Of a stretch of DNA of 64,000 bases, positions 49,873-57,574 are shown piece by piece (position 1 is the stretch's first letter; every line of letters begins with the position of its first letter). The notes beneath the pieces were generated by a model, which was not told where the DNA came from, searched no databases, and saw only the letters and a list, made by a program, of their open reading frames with translations. Source of the DNA: Arthrospira sp. PCC 9108 (GTDB taxonomy: Bacteria; Cyanobacteriota; Cyanobacteriia; Cyanobacteriales; Microcoleaceae); the NCBI GenBank assembly GCA_016745315.1, contig CP066886.1:6634501-6698500 (forward strand), written 5' to 3'. Made by a program: the position numbers and the translations under genes.

Positions 49873-51918
49873 ATGGCAAGCGATCGCAGTCTGTATGTTT
49901 CCAGTCCTCTGTTGCAAATTGAAGGAGCTGACCAATTATCCCTGTCGGCTTTAATGAATGATTTGCTGCAAATTTCGGTAGAAGAGAGTTTGCACCTACC
50001 GGGGATGTTCACACTGGCTATAAATAATCCCTACGTTCCGGTAGACGACGAAAGCCAAACATGGCAACACGATCCCCTACTACAAATTGGCAAAAAAGTC
50101 AAGATTGGTTTTCAAGGTAGCACAACGGAATCTCCAGAATTCAACCAAGACCAAAAAGACTACATTATCGAAGGAGAAATTACGGCGATTGAAACACACT
50201 TTACCAGCGACACCCAAGCACCGATTATAGTTCGGGGTTATGACATTTCCCACCGTCTGCACCGAGGGCGCTATAACCGTTCTTTCCAGGATTATACCGA
50301 TAGCGATATAGTTGCGAAAATCGCGAGAGAAGTAGGAATTGAGCGAGGGAGAATCGACCCGAGCGGAGAAAGACAAGCCTATGTCTTTCAGGAAAACCAG
50401 ACCAATATGGAATTCCTGCGGGACAGAGCAGCTAGAATTGGATTTGAATTATTCGTTCAAGATGGGAAACTATTTTTCCGTCGCCCCCAGGGAGGGGATA
50501 TTTTGAGATTGAAATGGCTAAAAGACTTTGAAAGTTTTCGAGTCCAAGTCACCAGTGCGGAACAGGTTGACTCAGTGGAAGTGCGAAGCTGGGATTATAC
50601 TAGAAAACAGCCTATTGTGTCGGTAGCCGATCGCTCGGAAAAAATCACTCAAATCGAGGGTAATTCCCAGGAGGGGCACTCGAGTCAGTTTCAAGGGAGG
50701 TCATCAGGTGGCGATCGCTTAACCACGGGACTTTTTGGGAGCAACTTCCCGCCGCCGAAAATGATTGTTGTAGATCGGCCTGTTTCCAGCCCCAAAGCGG
50801 CGGACTTGATGGCTCAGGCTCTCTATAATGAACTCGAGGGAGAATTTGTGCAAGCGGACTCCCATGCTCCGGGAAACCCGAATATTCGGGTAGGGAAAGT
50901 GGTGGAATTAACGGGGATGGGGCGTTATAGCGGTAAATATTACATTACCGAAACGCGCCACCTGTATCAAGAAGGGAGATACAGCACAGAATTTAGTGTT
51001 AGGGGGTTACGGGGCGGTTCAATTTTGACAACTCTTTCTCCCAAAATAGGTTTGAAACCGGGGCAAACCCATCTAGTGGGTATTGTTACTCATAACTATG
51101 ACCCAGAGGGTCTTGGGCGTGTGCGAGTGAAATTTCCGACGCTGACCCCTGAAGGGGACGGGAGCGCCCACGCCAGCGCCTGGGCTAGGGTTGTGGGTAT
51201 TGGGGCTGGACCTAACCGAGGCTTTTACTGTCTCCCAGAAATTAATGATGAGGTGCTAGTGGCTTTTGAACATGGAGATATCCACCGTCCCTATGTTATT
51301 GGTGGGGTATGGAATGGCCAGGATAGTCCCCCAGAGCCTGTTGAGGAGACTATTTCTAATCGGGGGAAAGTGCGCCTGCGAAGTTTCACTACCCGCAGCG
51401 GCCATAAAATCCAGTTTGTGGAGGAGGATCTCAGTCGCACTAGCCAGGATGGGGTTTATATTCAAACCAGTGGCGGTCATCAAATTAGGCTTAATGATAG
51501 CGATCGCACTATAGAGATAGTGACATCTGGCCATCAGCGCATCCGCATTGATGATCGTACCCGCAAAATTGACATTCAAACTGCTAATGTCAACGTGACG
51601 GGAGCTGTAACGGCTGCGGCTTTAATGGTCGGCGGGACGGGGGGGATGAATGTGGCGGATGCGATCGCTAATTTGGCGGCGCAGCAACAACAGCAACAAC
51701 AGCAATTTCAGGATTATGTTAGAACCCAAGAGGCGATCGACCGCCGCCAAAACCAAACCACCGCCGCTCTCAATAACCAACTTCAGCAACAGCAGCAGAA
51801 CTTCGAGAACTTCCTCAACCAACAAAACCAGCTAGACGAACAGCAAAACCTAGCTACAGAGGAACAGAAACGACAAGTACAGGAGGCGCAAGCACAGGCT
51901 AGGAATATGAGGTTTTGA
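49873..51918 (+). CDS. VgrG-like hub/spike protein (Afp8-like)
   Basis: A protein of 681 residues. The N-terminal two thirds form gp27-like hub domains (LLQISVEESLHLPGMF, VRGYDISHRLHRGRYNRSFQ, then FRRPQGGDILRLKWLKDFES). The gp5-like OB region starts at about 390 (HLVGIVTHNYDPEGLGRVRV, WARVVGIGAGPNRGFYCLPE, DEVLVAFEHGD). A short beta-helix spike follows (HQIRLNDSDRTIEIVTSG, then KIDIQTANVNVTGAV). The C-terminus is a Gln-rich coiled coil (QQQQQQQFQDYV) that could bind other parts or a payload. This trimer sits beneath the tube and pierces the target membrane. The next gene begins 400 bp later and is unrelated, so the arm ends here. Confidence 0.92.
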   Translation: MASDRSLYVSSPLLQIEGADQLSLSALMNDLLQISVEESLHLPGMFTLAINNPYVPVDDESQTWQHDPLLQIGKKVKIGFQGSTTESPEFNQDQKDYIIEGEITAIETHFTSDTQAPIIVRGYDISHRLHRGRYNRSFQDYTDSDIVAKIAREVGIERGRIDPSGERQAYVFQENQTNMEFLRDRAARIGFELFVQDGKLFFRRPQGGDILRLKWLKDFESFRVQVTSAEQVDSVEVRSWDYTRKQPIVSVADRSEKITQIEGNSQEGHSSQFQGRSSGGDRLTTGLFGSNFPPPKMIVVDRPVSSPKAADLMAQALYNELEGEFVQADSHAPGNPNIRVGKVVELTGMGRYSGKYYITETRHLYQEGRYSTEFSVRGLRGGSILTTLSPKIGLKPGQTHLVGIVTHNYDPEGLGRVRVKFPTLTPEGDGSAHASAWARVVGIGAGPNRGFYCLPEINDEVLVAFEHGDIHRPYVIGGVWNGQDSPPEPVEETISNRGKVRLRSFTTRSGHKIQFVEEDLSRTSQDGVYIQTSGGHQIRLNDSDRTIEIVTSGHQRIRIDDRTRKIDIQTANVNVTGAVTAAALMVGGTGGMNVADAIANLAAQQQQQQQQFQDYVRTQEAIDRRQNQTTAALNNQLQQQQQNFENFLNQQNQLDEQQNLATEEQKRQVQEAQAQARNMRF

Positions 51919-52318
51919 TATAGCAATTAGCGATCGCATATTCACCAGGGAACACCTTAACCAAACCCCGATAACCAAGCCCCGATAACCAAGCCCCGAT
52001 TATCATCTTTTTTCAAAACAGCAGCCCATATTCCTCGACAGGGGTTGACAGAGGCGGCGATTTCCTGCTATTATCTTGACATAAAAATTATGATTGTTTG
52101 GGATAAACAATATTTTTTGGGCACATATTCCGATTATATTATTAATATAACCCAAGTCAATAAAAAAAGCTACCCACATCCCCCAAAACGGAAAAATTTT
52201 AACATTTATTAATTTTTTGCAACAAAAATTAACAAAGCCTGATCATTAGGTAAATAGGTTAGTTGACTGAGTGAGGTTAGGATGGCAAAATCAAATTTGC
52301 GCCCCCACATAAAATTAA
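51919..52318. other. Intergenic region ending the CIS locus, short direct repeats
   Basis: No gene is visible. Near 51965-52003 a CCCCGATAACCAAG-type motif occurs three times in direct repeat. The remainder is AT-rich and contains the promoter listed at 52045-52074. I see no rho-independent terminator for the spike gene. Confidence 0.6.
52045..52074 (+). promoter_or_regulatory. Putative sigma-70-type promoter
   Basis: TTGACA at 52045-52050 and TATTAT at 52069-52074 are separated by 18 bp. It is the best such match in this gap and would drive the methyltransferase gene with a leader of about 240 bases. Confidence 0.4.
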
Positions 52319-53098
52319 ATGCTAACCAGCCCACAAAACCCCTTAGTTAAGCAGATTCGGCAGTTACATACAGCGAAAGGAAGACGAGAGGAGGGACTAT
52401 TTATCTTAGAAGGAACCCACCTAGTAGAAGCAGCTTGTGCTGTGAATTGGGATATCATGGCGGTTTGCTGTACTCCCCAATGGGAGGAACGTCACCGAGA
52501 CCTGTGGGAATTGGCGGTAAAAAGGGCCGATCGCACTGAACAGGTAAGCGATCGCCTGATAGCGGCTATGACGACCACAGTTAACCCTGATGGAGTAGTA
52601 GCGATCGCCCGCCGCCGAGACCAAACCCCAGTTCCCATCACCAGTTTAGGGCTAGTCCTAGAAACGGTGCAAGATCCTGGCAACCTAGGAACAATGATCC
52701 GTACAGCCACAGCGGCGGGAGTTGAGGGATTATGGTTAAGTAGTGATAGCGTTGATCCAACCCATCCCAAAGTCCTCCGTGCTTCTGCTGGTGCTTGGTT
52801 TGAGGTTCCCATAGCGGTGCATTCAGACCTAATCACCCAACTAAGTGATATTCAGAAACAGGGTATACAAATTGTGGCTACCCGCGCGGACGCTTCCCTA
52901 AGTTACTGGGAAATTGACTTGCGCCCACCGACAGCGATCGTCTTAGGAAATGAGGGTTCTGGCTTATCCCCAGATTTAACCAGCCTAGCGGACTATCATA
53001 TTAGAGTCCCTCTGTTGGGGAATGTTGAATCTCTGAATGTGGCTATTTGTGCAGCGTTGATATTATATGAAGCGCAGCGTCAACGACTGGACAGTTAA
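52319..53098 (+). CDS. TrmH/SpoU-family RNA 2'-O-methyltransferase
   Basis: A protein of 259 residues. An N-terminal substrate-binding part (KQIRQLHTAKGRREEGLFIL, EGTHLVEAA) is followed by the SPOUT knot with the three motifs: VLETVQDPGNLGTMIRTA (motif 1), IVLGNEGSGLS (motif 2) and RVPLLGNVESLNVAICAALI (motif 3). It transfers methyl from S-adenosylmethionine to a ribose in rRNA or tRNA; the exact nucleotide cannot be read from sequence. Length is normal. It is convergent with the small acidic gene at 53111, sharing a palindrome. Confidence 0.92.
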   Translation: MLTSPQNPLVKQIRQLHTAKGRREEGLFILEGTHLVEAACAVNWDIMAVCCTPQWEERHRDLWELAVKRADRTEQVSDRLIAAMTTTVNPDGVVAIARRRDQTPVPITSLGLVLETVQDPGNLGTMIRTATAAGVEGLWLSSDSVDPTHPKVLRASAGAWFEVPIAVHSDLITQLSDIQKQGIQIVATRADASLSYWEIDLRPPTAIVLGNEGSGLSPDLTSLADYHIRVPLLGNVESLNVAICAALILYEAQRQRLDS

Positions 53099-53114
53099 CC
53101 GCCGTGGCGGTTAA
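53095..53114. terminator. Perfect palindrome between convergent genes
   Basis: TTAACCGCC GT GGCGGTTAA is a perfect 9-bp stem with a 2-base centre. Both converging stop codons lie inside the arms (TAA of the methyltransferase at 53096-53098; TTA read on the minus strand at 53111-53113). It probably acts as a bidirectional terminator. A U-tract is lacking on either side, so termination strength is uncertain. Confidence 0.5.
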
Positions 53115-53410
53115 TCATCCTCAGAAGGATCTGATTGTGTTTCCCTGAGAGTATCTGGACTAGAGGGGTGTTCCCGTTGGCTTTCCAAAAACTGCTCAAT
53201 ATCCGAAATAGCCTCCTCAAGTTCTGACAGACTAATAGGACTCGAAGGGTAATTATCTCTCCGGGGTTCCACGGGGGAATGATCCAGAGAGGGGGCTTCC
53301 TCCGATGACTCATTTTCTTGTTGGAATGCCTCAAGTAACTCCTGTTGAAAGGATTTAACGAACTCTTCGGCAGCATGACGACGCATATCGCGCTGGTGTT
53401 TATCCGTCAT
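53111..53410 (-). CDS. Small acidic cyanobacterial protein, unknown
   Basis: A protein of 99 residues from the ATG at 53410 (a TTG at 53416 is the alternative). The N-terminus is a charged helix (MTDKHQRDMRRHAAEEFVKS, followed by FQQELLEAF) and the rest is Ser/Glu/Pro-rich and probably disordered. No domain is recognised. No CIS gene is near enough to link it. The call as a real gene rests on codon pattern and on the palindrome shared with its convergent neighbour. Confidence 0.6.
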   Translation of the reverse strand: MTDKHQRDMRRHAAEEFVKSFQQELLEAFQQENESSEEAPSLDHSPVEPRRDNYPSSPISLSELEEAISDIEQFLESQREHPSSPDTLRETQSDPSEDD

Positions 53411-53679
53411 GATCAACTCCTATTAGGGGTAGAGATAGGTTTTCGCAGCCTACCCCTGCCATTCAAAAAGCTGCAATCCCACAGCATCCCCACACTATAC
53501 CGCAAAACTGACTAATAGCGCTAGGTTATCGCCATCACATCAACAACAACCCAAAAGCTATCGGTTTCCCCTGTCAGGTCGGTTGAAGTCGGTTAGCTTT
53601 CGGGAAAACCAGCCCCGGAATGTCCTGTGACGCACACAGATTGGCTATTCTCTAAAGGTGACTATAACTTTGATGAGCT

Positions 53680-54729
53680 ATGAAATTTAGTGATGTCCTA
53701 CAGCAATTAAAAGATGGAGTAGTTAGCCACAGTCTCGAAGATCGCGATCGCATAGATCCGGTTATTCATGGTGTAGCAGCCATTGATGAGGCTCAGGCTG
53801 GTACTCTCAGTTATATCGAAGGACAAAAGTTTGCTGCTTATTTGGCTACTACCCAAGCTGATGCGGTAATTTTGCCTGTTGATGAGGCTTTACAAGCCCA
53901 AGCGATCGCACAAGGACTAGCTTGGATGTCCACAGAATCCCCACGGTTGCTATTTGCGAGGGCGATCGCCTTATTTTATCAACCCTATCATCCTCGGCCG
54001 GAAATTCACCCCACAGCAACCATTGCACCTGATGTTAAACTGGGTTCCCGGGTGCATATTGGCCCCCATGTAGTGATTCGGTCTGGGGCAAAAATTGGCG
54101 ATGATGTCTGTATTCATCCCAATGTGGTGATTTATCCTCAAGTGAAAATTGGCGATCGCACAATACTTCATGCTAACTGTACTATCCACGAACGTACTGA
54201 GATTGGGGCAGATTGCACTATTCATAGTGGCGCAGTCATTGGCGCTGAAGGCTTTGGCTTTGTCCCTACCCCAGAAGGTTGGTTACAGATGCAACAATCA
54301 GGAATTACGGTACTTGAAGATGGGGTGAGTGTCGGGTGTAACAGCACCATAGATCGTCCAGCGGTGGGAGAAACTCGCATCGGTAGCCAGACCAAATTAG
54401 ATAATTTAGTCCATATTGGTCATGGCTGTAAAATTGGTTGTGGCTGTGCTTTCGCCGCCCAGGTGGGGTTAGCAGGTGGTGTCACTGTTGGCGATCGGGT
54501 GATTCTCGCTGGTCAGGTGGGAATTGCTAATCAAGCTAAAATTGGTAAAGGTGCGATCGCCACCGCCCAAGCTGGTATTCACAGTGATGTTAAACCAGGC
54601 GCTGTGGTTTCAGACTCCCCAGCCATTGACAATAAACTTTATCTGAAAAATTCCGCCATTCGTAAACGACTCCCCGAAATTTATCAAACCCTGAAACACA
54701 TTCAGCGTCACCTCGGCTTGCATCAATAA
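53680..54729 (+). CDS. lpxD: UDP-3-O-acylglucosamine N-acyltransferase
   Basis: A protein of 349 residues. An N-terminal uridine-binding domain precedes a left-handed beta-helix of hexapeptide repeats (VKLGSRVHIGPHVVIRSGAK, VKIGDRTILHANCTIHERTE, then GAVIGAEGFGFVPT), with the acceptor-site motif HIGHGCKIG and a C-terminal helix. It adds the N-linked hydroxyacyl chain to lipid A precursor, the third step of lipid A synthesis. Length fits LpxD (about 340). Its own promoter is likely upstream in the 263-bp gap, where a CGGGAAAACCAGCC motif like the 18-kb array occurs near 53600. Confidence 0.95.
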   Translation: MKFSDVLQQLKDGVVSHSLEDRDRIDPVIHGVAAIDEAQAGTLSYIEGQKFAAYLATTQADAVILPVDEALQAQAIAQGLAWMSTESPRLLFARAIALFYQPYHPRPEIHPTATIAPDVKLGSRVHIGPHVVIRSGAKIGDDVCIHPNVVIYPQVKIGDRTILHANCTIHERTEIGADCTIHSGAVIGAEGFGFVPTPEGWLQMQQSGITVLEDGVSVGCNSTIDRPAVGETRIGSQTKLDNLVHIGHGCKIGCGCAFAAQVGLAGGVTVGDRVILAGQVGIANQAKIGKGAIATAQAGIHSDVKPGAVVSDSPAIDNKLYLKNSAIRKRLPEIYQTLKHIQRHLGLHQ

Positions 54730-54733
54730 CATA

Positions 54734-54759
54734 GAGAGTATTATCACCTATTTACTCTC
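54734..54759 (+). terminator. Hairpin just after lpxD
   Basis: GAGAGTA (54734-54740) and TACTCTC (54753-54759) form a perfect 7-bp stem with a 12-base loop, 5 bp after the lpxD stop. There is no long U-tract. Confidence 0.45.
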
Positions 54760-54772
54760 CGGGTAGGAAGTT

Positions 54773-54801
54773 CAGTATAGTTTGATCGGGCTGCTATACT
54801 G
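54773..54801. promoter_or_regulatory. Inverted repeat, possible operator or terminator
   Basis: CAGTATAG (54773-54780) and CTATACTG (54794-54801) form a perfect 8-bp inverted repeat with a 13-base centre. It is followed by TTTCCCC. It lies between lpxD and the cyAbrB gene, so a dyad operator and a second terminator are both possible. Confidence 0.4.
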
Positions 54802-54840
54802 TTTCCCCTCCCTCATCTCCCTGGCGCGGATATGCTAATT

Positions 54841-54930
54841 TGTAACAGGCTTTTTTAGAACTTGGATAAGTGTAACAGGCTTTTTTAGAACTTGGATAAG
54901 TGTAACAGGCTTTTTTAGAACTTGGATTAG
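54841..54930 (+). repeat. Three 30-bp tandem copies upstream of cyAbrB
   Basis: TGTAACAGGCTTTTTTAGAA plus CTTGGATAAG occurs three times in perfect register at 54841, 54871 and 54901; the last copy has one change. It lies in the 575-bp gap before the cyAbrB gene, otherwise AT-rich without a gene. It may be part of the leader or a binding-site cluster. Confidence 0.9.
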
Positions 54931-55304
54931 ACCATAATTACAGAAAATTGTCTAACTGTGGCTATAGCTGGAATTTATCTTAAATAGCCCAAATTTGATG
55001 ATTTACATATCAAAAATGATTTATATTGGATTGTATATATCGAAAGAGGATACTAGATACCGATACTCAAACTGTATTTGTCAAAATGATTGTTTTAAGG
55101 ATATTATGGTTTTTGATGCGGTCAAAAACTGCATCAGCGATCCTTACTTAACTCTGAATCACTAAAAAATCCCGATCATGTTACCATTACCTGACTAAGG
55201 AAATGGTTGACTCAACTTGAGAAGGTTTACTGGTTCATAGATAATTAAGGAATGCTACAGAGTAAGTTTATTAATACTTCCCAGTTAGAAAAGGTATTTT
55301 CGCA

Positions 55305-55709
55305 ATGTCACAAGCAGCAACAACTCCGTTAGTAGGAAAGGATTTGCTTCAAAAAGTCAAAGAACTTTCTGATACTACCCGGCGAGAAACCGCCAGACTG
55401 TGCGGTTATTACACGATAAAAGATGGTCAAGTCAGGGTGAATCTGACTGATTTTTACGATGCTTTACTGAAAGCGAGGGGGATTCCCTTTAATTCGGAGA
55501 CTCCCAAGGACGGTAGGGGTCGGGATGCTACCTATACGGTCAGTGTTCACAAAAATGGTCAAATTGTGATCGGCTCGACTTATACTAAGGAAATGGGATT
55601 GCAATCGGGTGATCAGTTTGATATTAAACTAGGATATAAACACATTCATCTGATTCAGGTGGAAGAAAACGGTAAAGTGGTTAATTTTGCTGAATTAGAG
55701 GAAGAATAG
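55305..55709 (+). CDS. cyAbrB-type transcription regulator
   Basis: A protein of 134 residues: LVGKDLLQKVKELSDTTRRE, ARLCGYYTIKDGQVRVNLTD, FYDALLKARGI, and a C-terminal AbrB-like part (VSVHKNGQIVIGSTYTKEMG, QSGDQFDIKLGYKHIHLIQV). cyAbrB proteins are near-universal in cyanobacteria, with the AbrB domain at the C-terminus unlike in Bacillus. They repress and tune carbon, nitrogen and phycobilisome genes. Which of the two paralogues this is cannot be fixed from memory. The leader is long (575-bp gap) and carries the 30-bp repeats. Confidence 0.92.
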   Translation: MSQAATTPLVGKDLLQKVKELSDTTRRETARLCGYYTIKDGQVRVNLTDFYDALLKARGIPFNSETPKDGRGRDATYTVSVHKNGQIVIGSTYTKEMGLQSGDQFDIKLGYKHIHLIQVEENGKVVNFAELEEE

Positions 55710-55717
55710 TAATAATG

Positions 55718-55750
55718 AGAGATCCCACCTGATAGTTAGTGGGACTCTTA
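55718..55750 (+). terminator. Terminator-like hairpin after cyAbrB
   Basis: AGAG, a bulged A, and TCCCAC (55718-55728) pair with GTGGGA and CTCT (55739-55748) around a 10-base loop, followed by TATT. This fits an intrinsic terminator with a short U-tract. Confidence 0.6.
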
Positions 55751-55775
55751 TTGATACCCGTTTGGGGATAAATAT

Positions 55776-56600
55776 ATGATGATGAGCGATTCGACAATTG
55801 CATTAAACCCATTCACCCCGGTTTATGGTCCGGTGTCTTCCTGGCGTTATGGACGATCGCTAGGAATTGACCCAATTGGGGTGGTTTCGACCTGTTCATT
55901 TAACTGCGTTTACTGTCAGCTTGGGGAAATTGAACAGAAAACGAGCGATCGCCAAGTTTATGTACCTACAGCGGAGATTTTGACCAGCCTAGAAAATTTT
56001 GCCCCCAGGTCGGTAGATGTGATTACCCTCAGTGGTAGTGGTGAACCGACATTGGCGGCGAATTTGGGAGAAATTTTAACGGGAATTAAGAGGTTGAGCG
56101 ATCGCCCTACTCTAGTTCTGACTAATGGTACTACGTTAAATGACCCCCAGGTGCGATCGGATTTGGCGATCGCAGATAAGGTATCCATCAAACTAGATGG
56201 GGTATCATCAGACCAACTAAGACGGGTGAACCGACCTGTCCCCGGTATAGACTTCAACGAGATCATGGCAGGACTTTTGGAGTTTCGCCAGGACTATCAG
56301 GGGGAAATAGGGATTCAAACGATGCTGCTTTGTCCTTGGGACGAGTCCACCAGGAGAGAGTATATTAGTTTAATGGCTGCTGTTGCACCTAGGGAAATCC
56401 AATTAAACACCCCTAAGCGTCCCAAACCAGTACAACGACAATTCGATGGTCGTGAAAACCATACATCAAGGGCCAATCGTCCTTATCAAGTGCGATCGCT
56501 GCGCTGCGTAGATCCCGAAATTCTGCACGAGTTCGCCCAAGAAATTCAGCAAAAAACGGGTATTATGGTAAGAACCGCGCCAATTCCTGCCACAGTTTAA
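55776..56600 (+). CDS. Radical SAM protein
   Basis: A protein of 274 residues (three ATGs in a row at 55776, 55779 and 55782). The iron-sulphur cluster motif is CSFNCVYCQLG, of the CxxxCxxC type when extended to CSFNCVYC. The glycine-rich SAM site (TLSGSGEPTLA) follows, then VLTNGTTLND and VSIKLDG. A family of small radical SAM proteins with this short form is common in bacteria; their substrates are largely unassigned. The ArgArg-rich IQLNTPKRPKPVQRQF region is typical of the same group. No partner gene lies adjacent. Confidence 0.88.
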   Translation: MMMSDSTIALNPFTPVYGPVSSWRYGRSLGIDPIGVVSTCSFNCVYCQLGEIEQKTSDRQVYVPTAEILTSLENFAPRSVDVITLSGSGEPTLAANLGEILTGIKRLSDRPTLVLTNGTTLNDPQVRSDLAIADKVSIKLDGVSSDQLRRVNRPVPGIDFNEIMAGLLEFRQDYQGEIGIQTMLLCPWDESTRREYISLMAAVAPREIQLNTPKRPKPVQRQFDGRENHTSRANRPYQVRSLRCVDPEILHEFAQEIQQKTGIMVRTAPIPATV

Positions 56601-56664
56601 CTGGATAATTGTCGCTAATTGGCGGGTGTGTCAGAATAGATATAAACTGCATACAGCCGGAACT

Positions 56665-57336
56665 ATGACATCATACGCAACCTCGACCGCCAGATCTGAA
56701 ATGAGCGAACTCCGGCGACTGAAAAGTTTGCTACCCCCTGAATTGCAGAGTTGGGTAACTGTGGAGAAAACCATTGAGGTTAACCCACTATTGATTCGCT
56801 CAGAAGAAATTGGCAAAGATCAAGTAGAGATTCAAATTGATTTAGTTCGCTGGGAACAACTAGCCCTAGACCAGCGCAACCTGTTGTTTTGGCACGAAGT
56901 CGCCCGCATTCAAAATGATACTATCCCCAGAGATGGCTGGGAAATGGCAGCCCTAGCTATTGGTTTAGGGGGTGCGGTAGGAGAACTGTGGGTACAGGAT
57001 GGACTGCTGTTATTACTGGCTCTGGCTCTGTGTGGAGTTTCTGGCTATCGGTTGTATCAGAAAAATAATGGGGAGCGAACCCTGGTGGAAGCGATCGAAG
57101 CTGATGAAAAGGCGATCGCGATCGCATCTCGTTTTGGTTATACACTCCCCAACGCCTACAAGAGCCTTGGTAGTGCCTTAAAGACGTTAATTGAACAAAC
57201 ACCCAAAAAGCGACAAAGAGCCCGTTACGAAGCACGTTTACAGGCTCTCAAGCGCAGTGCGGCTAAAGCTAAAGCCAGGGTGAAAGGTAGTAGTCCAGAT
57301 TCCTCATCCTCCAGTTCCGAGAGCATTTACGGATAA
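56665..57336 (+). CDS. DUF3318 cyanobacterial membrane protein
   Basis: A protein of 223 residues from the ATG at 56665 (MTSYATSTARSEM); the frame extends to 56626 but that part looks like leader. The conserved part runs ELRRLKSLLPPELQSWVTVE, VEIQIDLVRWEQLALDQRNL, LFWHEVARIQNDTIPRDGWE, and two hydrophobic stretches (ALAIGLGGAVGELW, then LLLLLALALCGVSGY) likely span or associate with a membrane. The C-terminus is basic, then Ser-rich (SSSSSSES). Function is unknown. DUF3318 is a family found mainly in cyanobacteria. Confidence 0.8.
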   Translation: MTSYATSTARSEMSELRRLKSLLPPELQSWVTVEKTIEVNPLLIRSEEIGKDQVEIQIDLVRWEQLALDQRNLLFWHEVARIQNDTIPRDGWEMAALAIGLGGAVGELWVQDGLLLLLALALCGVSGYRLYQKNNGERTLVEAIEADEKAIAIASRFGYTLPNAYKSLGSALKTLIEQTPKKRQRARYEARLQALKRSAAKAKARVKGSSPDSSSSSSESIYG

Positions 57337-57372
57337 TGGATAATCATGTAGGGGTGGGTTCCAATGTTCAGC

Positions 57373-57472
57373 CTATCTGGGGGCGAGAAGATTGACGGGC
57401 CCGCCCTCTGTCTTGGCTCTGTGGGTTCCACGGCGGCGACTATCTGGGGGCGAGAAGATTGACGGGCCCGCC
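57373..57472. repeat. Two 33-bp direct repeats
   Basis: CTATCTGGGGGCGAGAAGAT plus TGACGGGCCCGCC occurs at 57373-57405 and again at 57440-57472. The preceding GTAGGGGTGGGTTCC resembles the GGGGCGGGTT arm of the 81-bp array. The 238-bp gap holds no gene. Confidence 0.85.
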
Positions 57473-57574
57473 GTTTGGGGTGACGCAAGAGATCCGGCTG
57501 GGATAAGTAGATATACTGCGTGAAGCGGACTTGATATGATGCGAATATGTTAGAACCGAGTTTTTCAGTAAACT

